Shown: one piece after another, positions 36,756-48,500 of the stretch
How the letters are laid out: the number at the start of each line of letters is the position of its first letter
Position numbering within the stretch: the stretch's first letter is position 1
Source: Capniomyces stellatus
Taxonomy: Eukaryota > Kickxellomycota > Harpellomycetes > Harpellales > Legeriomycetaceae
Assembly: GCA_001661515.1 (NCBI GenBank)
Contig: LUVW01000018.1
Span: 268,177 to 332,176, forward strand
Direction of reading: 5' to 3'
DNA: 64,000 bases
Translations under genes and position numbers: made by a program
Notes under the pieces: generated by a model
The model's database searches: none
The model's input: only the letters and a program-made list of their open reading frames with translations
Told to the model about the DNA's origin: nothing

Positions 36756-39700
36756 ATGACACAGAATCTGAAAAGAAAAGCCAGGATGAATAAAAGAACC
36801 ACACCGACTAGTTTAGAAAAAAACAAAAAGCGAAAGCTGGGGAACAATAAAGATGATTCTACACTTGTGACCACAAGAAGGATAAAGATAATAAAAAGTG
36901 ACAGTTTGAAAAACAAATTAGAAACAGGATCACCAACAAAAACAAGAACCAGTTCGAGGCTATACCATAGTAGAGATGAAGATGAAGAGGAGGATGAGGA
37001 GGGGTGGAAAAATGAAAAGAATCTAGGAAAATCGGGGCTAGAGACAGAAGGAGACAGCTTTTCTAGGGATTTCCAAGGGGATGAGGTAGAGACGAAAGCA
37101 AAAGTAAGAAGGAGAGTACGGAGAAACAGTGATGCTAGAGGTGATGAAGGTGCGGGTTATTATCAGAATGGAGATGGGGGCGGAGGAGGAGCAGAAATGT
37201 CAGATGTGGAGATTGAGGATACGCGAAGGAGAAATGGAGGCAGAAGACAGCGTCAACAAAAAAACCAAGCTGAGGAATTAGAGGGCGAAATGAATGGCTT
37301 GAGAAGAGGAGCAAAAACGAGGAAGGAGGTGGGTCAAGAGCAGGAAGAAGAAAAGAAAGAGGGCGTAGTGTTGAAGAGTGTGGGAGTGAAGAAGGCAGGT
37401 AATGTGATAAAATTAGTTATTAGAAAGAAAAGTGGAGAGGAGAGCATGCCATCGACGCCGAAAAGCGTGGGGAGTGAGCAAAACGAGGCGGAAAAGGAAG
37501 TCAAAAAGATTAGAATCAAAAGCAGTTTTATGAAAAAACGGGCGATTAAAACGAGCTTGTCATCTAGAACAGAAAAACCAGCAGTAGATACTGAAAATAG
37601 TCTTATTAGCAAGAATGAGAGGAGGAGAGCAAAGAAGAACATAAAGTTGGCTGAGCAGACAGAGTTGAACGAGGGCGAGGAGGGGGATGGGGATGGTGAG
37701 GAAGAAGAAGAAGAAGAAAGAAAAAGTACATATACTGTGGAGGGAGAGGAAGATAAAGAAGATAGGGAAGATAGGGAAGATAATGTTGAAATAAAGAAGG
37801 GTAGGAGAGGTAGAAAGGCATCTAGGAGTAGAGATAGATTTGAAAATAATGAGTCTGAGGGTGGGGAGGAGATGGTGGAGGAGGGATTGGCTGGTGTTGT
37901 TTCAGCAGAACTAGATGTAAAAAAAGTAAGAAAGGGAAGGCCACCTAAAAACAAGGGCAGGGGCCGGGGTAGAGATGCAAAGGCAAATGGCGTAGAGGAG
38001 ATGAATAGGGATGATGTAGAGGGGGGCAAGCATGGAGAAAGAAACGGATATGAGGGTGGTGATGGAAGTGAGGATGGGGATAAGGAAGAAGAAAGCGAGC
38101 TTGAAAAGAATGGTAGAAGTGATGTTTTGGCAGAAGAGGGTTCTGTGAACGAGCCAAGAGCTGTTACAGAGCAAAAAATGCCAAAGAAAAGAGGAAGGAG
38201 ACCAAAAGTGAGGCCATTGGTAGATGAGGGAAACAAAAGTGGTGATTTAGGTGGACAGGAGAACAGTGAAACGGTAAACAATAGTGGTGAGTACGATGAG
38301 ACGCATAGGCAACAGGGATTTAAAAAAACAAGATCAAAAGAGAGCATAGATTCAGAAAGCTCAGAAACAGAAACAATAGCACTGAGCAACAATGATACGG
38401 ATGGGCAAGGAGTCAATGGCTCGCAAAAGAGCGAATTGCCCAAGTATTTGGCCAGAAACAGTGATGTTGAAGACTTGAATGAAAGGCCACGGAATATGGC
38501 AGTTCCAGCAGATGGTGGGGAGGATCTGGAAACAGAGTGGGATGAAGAGGGAGAGAAGAAAATTGACAAGAAGGGGAATTTGTTGGGAGGTAAGTACAGG
38601 AGGATAAAAGTAAATAATTACAGTGGGATAGAAGAATGAATAAATGTATAAATGAATAAATGTAAATTCAATTCAATAGGGCGAGAGTATATTATTCCGG
38701 TGTTTAAGCTTGCTACAAGGGCGGATGCGGAAAAGGTGTTTGTGCTTGTTCCACACGTTTGTAGGTTGGCGGGGCTAAGAGATGCAGCACATATGCAGAG
38801 AACGTACCCGAATCTGATCAAGTATGACGCAACGGCAGAGGAACGAGATTTGCTGTTGGCAGATGGGTGGATATATCACACAATGAAAAACAGGCCAATA
38901 GGGCTGATTTCGGGACGAAGTTTGTTTAGAGAGTTAGGATCGATGGCGGTGAAGGGGGGTAGATACGTGATTGATGATTATTGGGAGACAAGAAAGAGGG
39001 AGGAGGCGGCACTGGAGGTGGGAGTGCGGGTGAGCGGGGATGACTTTGAACTGAGGCGGTTTTCATCTACAGGGGGATCGTTGGCGACAAGCAGCTCGAC
39101 CGTGTCAGCAGCACCAAAGCAGAAGCCCAAGGTAATTCCTACAAACAAGCCAAAAGAGGTGAGGGCAGTCAAGTATATGGATTTGGCAGAAATGACCAAA
39201 CGGCAGCAGTTATTGTCGGTGGTAGATTGGCCGCCACCGCTGAAGTTTGAGAACCTGAAGCCATTGGACATTGATAGTATGGCAGCGTTGGTCCAGGACG
39301 CGTTTGAGGGACCAATTTCAGTTAGGAGGTCGATAGTGGACGTGGCAGTTCTAGGGGAAATTAGTCGGCAGCCAATAGGAGATGTAGCAAGAACGCTTTC
39401 GACTCCAATTCCAAAATATACACACGGTATAGGTTCCAACGTGGGTGGGGTGGAGGGAATGGGGGGAATGGGAAACCAAAGCCAGCAGTGCAGTTATGTG
39501 TACCTAAACAACCTAAGACTGACGACCAGCCAAGTGATATCATCAAACAGAGAGATGTTGGTGCTGAGAAATGCAACCAAGGGGATATGGTACGATCCAC
39601 ACACAAATGTGGTTCAGCTGCCTCAAAGTCTACAGCCAACAGCGGCAAAAGCAGTTGTGGTCCAAGAGTGGACCGGTGGGGTGGGGCAGAGAGAACCGGT

Positions 39701-40392
39701 GGTACTGCTGAATAAGCAGGCGGCGAATAAAGGGAAGTTGGATGATATAAAGGTCAAATATGACATAAACAGCAGCAACAACCTCCATGTTGAGTTTAAG
39801 GTGCTTCCAGATTCAGGTTTAGAGAATGTGGGACTGGATTTAGATCAGCTGGAGTTTCCGCCAGACCTGTACAGCAGCGACTCTGAGGATACAGGAGAAA
39901 CAGATAATGACTGCCTAGACATACATGGACTGGAAAAGGAGGATGTTGCAAACATAAAGAAGTATCCGGTTGCTGTTGCGAAAGGGCAGCACTCGACAAT
40001 AATACCAGTGCACAATGTACGATTTGGAATGGATGAGGAACAGTCTAATGCCCAAACTATGAAGTTTTTGACGCAGAAGTTTAGAATTGGAATGCAGATG
40101 GGCACCACTGGTACTAGTAGTAACAATAGCAGTAGCAATGTCAATGTTGGGGCAGGTGCAGGTATTGGAGCAACTCAAGCAGGGCATAGATTGGCTTCCA
40201 AGTCAACAGGAAGAATTGCGATTGCACCGCTACACCAAAGCAGTGCTGTAAGTAGCAATATCAGTAATGGTGCTGGTGGTGTTAGAAGTGACTATGCAAC
40301 AGGTGGAATGACTAGTAGTTATACACCGGTAGCCAATAGTACACAATACCAGTATAACCAACAGCAGCAACAACAACAACAGCAACAACAGA

Positions 40393-40432
<40 letters not shown>

Positions 40433-41453
40433 CAAGCTTTTGATTCTGCAACAACAACAACAGCAACAACATCAACATCAACAGCAACAACAACAGCTAT
40501 TAATGCAGCAACAAAAACAGCAGCAAATGTTACAGATGCAGCTAAATCAACAGCAGCCTCAGTTCCAAAATGTTGTGCAGACGCAAATACAGTCGCCTGG
40601 AAATATCAATCCAAGCTCACAAGCTCAAGTACAGCAAAACGGTTATATGGCTGGACAAGTGAGGGCAAATAGCTCGAGCAGTATGTATTACAACCAAGTT
40701 CCAGCGGGGTATCAGCAACAGTTACAGCACCAGCAAATGAGAATGGGTAGTGGTGGTGCCATGGGGTATGGCTCGAACGCTCAGTTGAATAGCATGGGTT
40801 CTGGATACATCAACAGCCCTATAAACAAGATGGGGATGCATATGCCGGTCCAGAGCTTCAACCAGGGTCAATTACTGAACCAGAACCAGATGTTGAGCCA
40901 AAACCAAATGATTAGCCAGCTGCAAATGCAAAACCAAGTACAAAAAGTAGCCACATATAATCCACACCAGCAGGGTATTGGCAGTGTTGGGGTTAGTGGC
41001 AGTAGCCTTATGGCCAATCAAATGGACGGCCATAATTCAGGCAGTGTTGAAAATGGCGGGAGGAAAAGCAGAAGGTCTGATGTGAATGTGTCAGAGTATG
41101 TGCCAACAAGATCGTATAAGTTCGACCCCAACAAAGTCCGTTTTACGTGTGGAATAGAAACTAAAAAGGATGGCTCAACTTGCAAGAGGTCTGTTACGAA
41201 TGATGGGGATAAGTGCATAAACCATAAAAACTATTTGAGAAAAGGCGAGGATGCAAGTGGTAATTTGGGTAAAAGTAATACAGATAGTAATGGTGAAGGT
41301 GAAGATGGTGAGGGTGGTGAAGATGAAGATGAAGAAGGTGAAGATGGCGAGGATGGTGAAGATGGAGATGATGAGGATGCAGATGACGATGAAGATGATG
41401 AAGGAGATGAAGATGATGAAGGAGATGACGATGATGATGAAGATGATGAATGA
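36756..41453 (+). CDS. RSC7: RSC7/Swp82-family chromatin remodelling subunit, 2 exons, 1535 aa
   Basis: Nuclear subunit of an RSC or SWI/SNF-type remodeller (yeast Rsc7/Npl6 and Swp82). Exons are 36756-38589 and 38680-41453 (donor GGAG|GTAAGT, acceptor CAATAG), 4608 nt in one frame. The junction rebuilds the domain start LLG|GREYIIPVF, and the domain continues to about residue 715 with IGLISGRSLFRELGS and RYVIDDYWETRK, all family-typical. The 611-residue N-terminus is Lys/Glu/Arg-rich with AT-hook-like patches near 389-407 (KGRPPKNKGRGRG) and 476-487 (KRGRRPK). After the domain come a poly-Gln segment (~1172-1239), a Cys/His element near 1432-1460 (C-x10-C-x10-C-x2-H) and a highly acidic tail. 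Yeast Rsc7 is about 435 residues, so this version is over three times longer. The first ATG of the frame was chosen; an ATG nine codons in is also possible. Confidence 0.92.
40359..40560 (+). repeat. CAG/CAA poly-glutamine tract in RSC7-like gene
   Basis: Mixed CAA and CAG codons, with occasional Lys, His and Leu interruptions, encode a Gln-rich segment of about 67 residues. Mixed codons imply an older or selected tract rather than a pure recent expansion. Confidence 0.93.
41281..41450 (+). repeat. GAT/GAA repeat coding the acidic C-terminal tail
   Basis: Imperfect GAT, GAA, GAG and GGT codon repeats give about 56 residues of almost only Asp, Glu and Gly up to the stop codon. Acidic tails are common in histone-contacting proteins. 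Confidence 0.9.
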
Positions 41454-42558
41454 TGACGACTTGTGAATTTTATAAATAATTTTATTTATCCGTTTCTTTT
41501 CTTTTCTCTTTTATTTTTTTTATGATTATATTTCCTAGCTCTTGATTATTTTATTTTATTTAGTAATGCATTTAACAGTGTTTGTATACGAGCAAATTGT
41601 AATGATTGTTTGCTTTAATTCTTTCTTTTTTTGGTATTTAAATACTATAAATCAACCAAAACACAGTATTGGTTTATGGTTAAAGTAAATATCAGGTCTT
41701 GGATCGGTAAAAGATCATCTTTTAGATTGTTCAATATGTCTGAAGAAGGGGAGGAAGTGAAAAATGGTAGTTGGTGATTTATTATTAAATGAGTGGAGTT
41801 AATGGATGATTGAGCAGATTTGAACAAATGGTGACATTACAACCCAATGAATGTTGTGGTGATGGGAGTCGGATATATAACTGTAATGTGCTTTTGAAAA
41901 TCATTTGGTGGTAACCCAGCAAAAATCTTGATTATCAATTTTAAAATAAAGCGTATAAAGGTAAAGTAAATAAATTAAAGTTGGTAAAATAAACAAAAAT
42001 TGACAAGAAACTCTATAATTGTTTAATCAAGAAGCACGAAGCAATAAAAGCAAAACAAGAGCGGATAAAAAAAGGGGAAGAAAAAAAAAAAAAATAACAA
42101 GACGAGGTTATTGGCAGTTAAGAGAACCGAAAGTTGCGCTTTGCTCTATTATATTTTCCAAAGCAAGTAATTGGATTTAGTTGAAATAGATATATAAAGT
42201 AGTAGAGTAAGATAAGAACTTGGTATAGCTAAAAGTAGCAGCGAGAAGCTAAACAACAGAAAAAAAAATACATTAGCGACCAGCTAATACTGTATAATGC
42301 AACAGAAGTAAGAACGAACTGGCACGATATAAAGCAGACGAAAACAGAACAGAACAGAACAAAATAACAAACACAAATTGGTCCAAATTAAGAAGCGAAT
42401 CAACATTATATATTATACAAATACCAGAACATAACTAGCACAAAAGAAAAGAGTGAATTATAAAGGCGAAATTTGTCACTTTAAAACAGCGAGTTGAAGA
42501 AGATTGCTTCATCTGAATAAAAGCTAGCAATAACAATAACAAAGAGAAAGGAAACAAA
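41454..42558. other. Intergenic region and A-rich leader before LAA1
   Basis: 1.1 kb between two genes on the same strand. It is T-rich just after the RSC7-like stop and becomes strongly A-rich from about 41940 to the LAA1 ATG, a pattern shared by other leaders in this window. No gene seen. Confidence 0.6.
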
Positions 42559-45500
42559 ATGTTGGTATTTGATGGCGAGACGTACAGAAATCTGACGACC
42601 TTGGGTGAGCAGGAAAGTTTTGTTTTCGAATGGTTATCATCGCTGGAAACTTATTTACAGAAAAGCCACAAGGTAGGGGGTTATTTCAGATGCGTGAATT
42701 TTCAAGTCCAGCAAATGTATAGACATTTGAGCATAATTCTGTTAATTTAATACCAAATACTAAATACCGAATACTAAATACCGAATACTAAATACCAAAT
42801 ACTAAATAATTATTATAATATTCCCCATCCTCTATCTCCCCTCCCTCAAAAAAAAAAGGGCGAAATCGAAAAGGTTCATAAAGATCTACTGGGAACAATA
42901 CTTTGTATCTTGTTCTCTTCAGCAGGGATAGACGAGTTGATAAAGGCATCGAAGGGTAAACTAAACTGGCTTGACACACAGCATGGAGGCAGTACTAAAG
43001 ACGTAGCCACAGATTTTTCATTGAAGCCTAGTAAGGTGATTCGTGATTTGGGTTCAAGAGTGCTAATCCGGCTTTTTGAACTTGATGACATGCGATGCTT
43101 GGCTAGTGTTATGGACCTGCTGCATCAAAGCTTGGTTTCCAAGAAAAAAATCATCGAAAAGGAGTTTAATTGGTAAATATAAACAAGAAGTTGGCGACAA
43201 TAATGATAGTAAAGCAGATGCTACCAAATGGAATAAAGTTGTTAATGTTATACGTTGATTTCAGGATTAATTGAGTGTATTTGTTTGTTTGTTTGTTTGT
43301 TCGTTTGTTCGTTTTTTCGTTCTTTTTTGGTAGCTCGTGTTTGACGGTTGTTGGGTATACCTTCGAGGCACTTGGAAGAACAGCTGGATACAGACTTCTC
43401 AGTTATTTGAACGATTTTGTAAAGATATTTCTAAAAATCGCAAAGACCAATTCCGAGGTAAACAGTGGTACAAAGATAATATATAGATAACTGGCGTTGT
43501 ATCAAATACCAAGAGTTGGAAAGAGTGGCAGTTTATTATTATTATTGCGCCGCACTCTTTATTATTTGATTATTTATTCTTTTCCAAGGCGGTTTGAAAA
43601 TAACAATACTAATAAAAAATGTTCTGCAATTGTTTATGCTTTGGGTTTGCCTTAAAAGCCAATGGTTGTAAGAACCGAGGCTGTTAGAGCTATTGGTAGG
43701 ATGGTATCAGGAGGAGGAAAAGCCATCAACGAGTCGATTATCAGCGAGGTGTATAAAGGAGTTAGGACATTGCTAAGCCACAAGTGTCCATTACTCTCAA
43801 TCTCGTCAATCAAGACTATGGAGTTACTGGTAGAGAACACCGAGTATTTAAAGGGGCCAGAGCGAAGTGTTGAGGTTGAAAGGCTGCTATCGGGAACATT
43901 GATGAGAATGATATCATCGAAGGTATATGGAGTGAGAAGAGTTCTCTGCAAACTAATAGCATCGGTGATTGCATGCATGTTGCCACTTTCAATGCCATCG
44001 CAGTGGGATATTGATCGCGAGCTGAAGGAGATTCTGGTCAACGATGGAAAGCTGGCTTCCAACCCAGCCCGCAACGCGAATTTCAGTTCAATAACCAAAT
44101 CCAACACTACAATTCCCAAAATAGCCGATGTGAACGATGGGGAACTGGGGGATTCACAAACAAAAAACTACCCAGGCTCAAAAAGAAACAGCGGGGTAAG
44201 GGCTGTGGAGTCGCCCGACACAGACACGTCACGGATGGATTACATGGGAGGCTCTAAAAACATCAACACACAAAAAGACACCAGCGCAAAAGCAGGGCGA
44301 CATAACTCTATTGAGGGGGTAGTGGGCCAGGTGCGCAGGATTAGTAAGGCAGGCGATAACCGAGATTCTTTTGAAATGATAAGTTTTGCTGATGCCAAGG
44401 GCTGGACACTGTTCAAGGCGTTGAGGCAGTTGAGTGTGCAGTTTGTCAAGTATTCTGCATCGCGTGAGGAGAAATCGGCAATTAGCGAGGTGTATGCAAA
44501 GCTGTTTGAAAGGCTTGGGAGGGAGTATGTTGAGGCACACTATGCGGTTATTGTCCACCACATATTAGTGGATCTGGTGGGGGCAACCCAAGTCAAAGGC
44601 GATTTGCAAGGGTACAAAATTGTGACGCTAGGAAGCCAGACTTACTTGGAAACCAGTAAATCAGGGACTAGGAGCAAGAGCGAGTTTGTAAATGGCGAGG
44701 CTAGAGCAACGGCACTGGCAGTTCGGACAATAGGGGTTTGGTTACTACGGAACTCAATCTCGCAAAGATTGCTGAGCCAACAGGGCAAAATCGACGCACT
44801 GCGCCACCTGTACAAGTTTTGGATGATTGGGGCTTATTTAGAGAATGTTGTTGGTCCGCAGGTTGAAGACCAGAACGCAGCAGTGGAAAGCCAGTTTAGC
44901 AGGTCGGTTTTGGGAGAAAAGCTGGGAGAGGTTTGGGAAGGGATTGGGATTGGAAGTAGGCAGGTGGTTGAGGCATCAGCAGTGATGGCAGGCGAAGTGG
45001 GGCTGCTGGTTGTGCTGGAGGAGTGGAAGTCGTTGGTGGGCGATTTGGGATACTTGGCGGGCAGCTTGAATCTGTATGCGCTAAAGAAGCCAGAGAGATT
45101 TGATGACTACGAGAGTTCTCGGAACGAACGGGATGTGTTGGCAGAGCGACTGAGCTTTTCAGAGCGCGGGAGTAGAGCGCATGCAGGCAGCGGCGAGGCT
45201 CTTGGTAGCAAGCGTCAAAGTGCACTGAGTGTGTATAACACAGAGCCACTGATAAGGTTCCTAGAGTCGCCAAGCGAGCCGGTCCGTTTGGCAGCGGCCT
45301 CGTGCCTGGCAGCCTATTTGGACCAGGTCCCGCAGTCTATAGTCTGGGTGCTGGAGTACTTGACTGACAAGCTCCAAGACCAGCTGGGGAAAACATCAGA
45401 GTATATCAGAGACGTTGATAGACTGGACTCTGAGCTGACAACGCTATCGATGAACAAGAAGCGGGGCCAGTATGCGTTTTGTGCAGCAGACGAAATGACA

Positions 45501-48500
45501 GCAGCCTCGTACAGTTCAGCATCGGTGGTAACGCAGTCGTTGGTGAACGAAATGAGGAAAAGCATTGGATACTCGCAGGGAATAGCGTCGATATTGGCTT
45601 TGGTTGCGTCAAAGCATCCTATCCGGGCACCTCTTGAGAACATATTCTGGCTGTACGAGATTGGGGTTAGACTGTTGAGGGAGGTTTATGGGTTCAAGGA
45701 GTCAATTGTGATTGATTTGGAGAAGCTGAGTCCACTGGAGCCAGGTACCGATGATTCAAAGGCATCTAAAACGGGCGCGTTGGCTGGCCAGGACACGAAG
45801 AATATCAACGTGAATAACGACTCGAGGTTTAGCAGGATTCTGAGTTCGGACCCAGTAGAGATTAATAGAGTTTTGGGGCTCACCAGAAGCAAAGTCACGT
45901 ACGTCCCAGTGATTTGTCAGGTTAAAGGAAACAAAACAGATGCTGGTAGTCAAACCGGCTTTAAAGTAATTACTAGTGACAATGGTGGAGATGGAGATGG
46001 AGATGGAGATGGAGATGGAGATGGAGATGTAGGGAAGGCTAATGGGTTGGCAAGAGCTGAGGTTGACCAAGTGGCCATAACGTTTTCCGAGCGGGTTGAG
46101 GATTGCTTAAAAGACAACTCGAAAAAAGGAAATCGGGTGATTTCGCATGTGATTGAGCTAGCGTTGAAAAACATGCAGATGCATGTTGGGTGGAACATTC
46201 TGACCAGTGTTCTGTCATTGGTTCCAAGGGTGCTCGGATTTGGTTGGATGAAGGTGAAGCTGGAAAAGGATTGGGTGCCGATTTGGAAAAGGTCGCTGCC
46301 ACCAGCTGGGCTAGTGAGCAAAAAGTCGCAGATGGGCGTTAATTGGGGAACAGACGACTCACACGTGTTTCAGGAAAGCAACATTATACTGTCTACGATA
46401 AGGTCGGTGTGTGGCACGATGCCATGGGCTGACCGGAGCCACTTGGTCCAGTCTAGGTGCTGTGCATTGGCGCACATATCCGAGTTTCTGAAGGTTGCGG
46501 TTAGTGTAAGCAGGAGTAATGCGAGCGAGAGAATTAGTGGCTTGGTTAGCGAAAAGAATGTGAAGCTGATTGTTTTGTGTGTCAAAAACGGGTTGATTTT
46601 CGCGGAAAGCATGCTGGAATCACCGCCGCCGCCGCTGAAAGCTCTGGATTTGGGGGCTATCTGTGGCGAGAGCAGCTTGGTTGTTGGGAAAGATTCATCA
46701 ACGCAAAAGGCAGGCTATTCGCAAAAGCCGAGGCTGGACAGAAGGCCTTCTGTTGGCGGTGGGCTGGGGTGGAAGGAGTGGAGTTTGGTTTATTTGCAAG
46801 GAGTTCAGCTGTTTGACTTGAGCGGCACAATATTGGCATTGCCTACTTACCAGCCACTTGTGAACACGCACTATGAGCTGAGAAACTGTGTGATTGGGTG
46901 TTCAACCGCGCTGTCGATAGCAGAGACTCAATATAACGACTACTTGGTGCCTACAGTGCTGAAGCTGTCGTTGCACATACTGGCCAGCTCAAACAGCACG
47001 GCCGAGCTGTACAAGGAAAAGCAGGACTTGGCATCCAAGCGTGTGCTTGCACAGGCGTCAACAGTCCAAAGCTCGCAGGATGAGTCAAGCAGCAAGAAGA
47101 AGGGCTCGGCTGTAGCAGACTATGACTGGGATAAGAGTAAAGTCAAAAAAACGAAAAAACCAGTTCGAACGTACTTGACGGGGTTCAGGAACGGAGGCTG
47201 GGGGTATGAGTCGGAAGTGGGAGAAACCAGCTTGCTCAGCCAGATAGTGGTGCAGGGATCGTTGCTGGCGGTTGCTGGGCAGCTGGACAGAGCAGACTTG
47301 GCTTTGGCGTATGGGTTAAATTGCGGGCTGGATTTTACAAAGCACCATTTCAGTGCGATTGAGTTTGGCCAGCAGCGGCTGTGGGGTGTGCACTCGCCCT
47401 ATTACCTGAACATGCTGCCAGTTTCCCAGTCAATTGGGGCAAATTCAGCCAGCGATACAAAGTATCTGGACCACTATACTAGTCTGGTTGACTCGAGCGT
47501 GCAGTACGTCGGCCTGGTGCTGCCCAAGCTGGACGAACAGTCTCAACTCCAGGTCCTGCAGGAGCTTTTGAACCGGATGCAGCGGCTGCCATATAACTCG
47601 CACAGACAGGCAGCAATCATGACAAACTACCTGTCCTGCATGTTTGCTGCCACAAAGGCGTTGCGGGCAGAATTTAATAGGGAAAAAGAGGAACAGGATA
47701 ACAGCTCTGGTGTTGGGCCAGGTTCTGCTACAGCAATCGATAGCAAAGAAAAGGGTCTGGACGCTGGGGGCAGAACAAGGCCTGTTCTGTTTTCTAATGC
47801 AGTAACACGGTTTATGAGCGACGTGGCAAGGTCGGCTTTGGTGATTCCCTCCCAGCCCCACAGATTGTTGGCCAGTGAGATCTTGGGGTTACTGGCATTT
47901 GCGTCTGAAAACAGCTCAGAGTACCTAACACCACTGCTTGACCACCTAACCCACCAGGCAATACGGTCGCGTGATAGGTTTGCAAAAGCAGGCACCGCAC
48001 TGGCGTTGGGGTCGATATACGCACATGCAGGGTCTATAGTTGCATCAAAGCATTTGCAGAGGGTGGTGGTGATGTTGCATTCGCTAAGCAACGATCCAGA
48101 CCCATTGGTGCATTCGTGGGCGCTGAGAGCGCTGGCGGAGGCGGCTGCGTCTGCTGGATTTATGTTTTATCCGTTTGGCTCAGACACTTTGAAGATGGTT
48201 TCAAAGCTGTTTTTATCAGACTCACATTCGTATCCGTTTATTGGCGAGATTCAGCTGAGCGATAGTATAAGACAGCTGCCAGTCTGGTCGTCTCCAGAAC
48301 TGCTGGAATACAGCCGCACCGGCTTAGGCACAGATACTAGTGTAGGTGGTGGTGATGGCAGCAGTGTTGCTGGCAGGGCGAGCGGTGGTGATAAAGCAAG
48401 TCTGGATATAGGGAGCGTCAACTTGAACACCAATACCAACATGGCGAATATTTCGGCTGGGATACCGCGGCAAAACAGGCCAAGACCCGGTCCAAATACG

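Noticed and set aside
37334..38569. 411-codon open frame on the minus strand, Ser/Leu/Phe-rich
   Set aside because: It is antisense to the Lys/Glu-rich N-terminus of the RSC7-like gene; purine-rich codons rarely give stops in the opposite strand.
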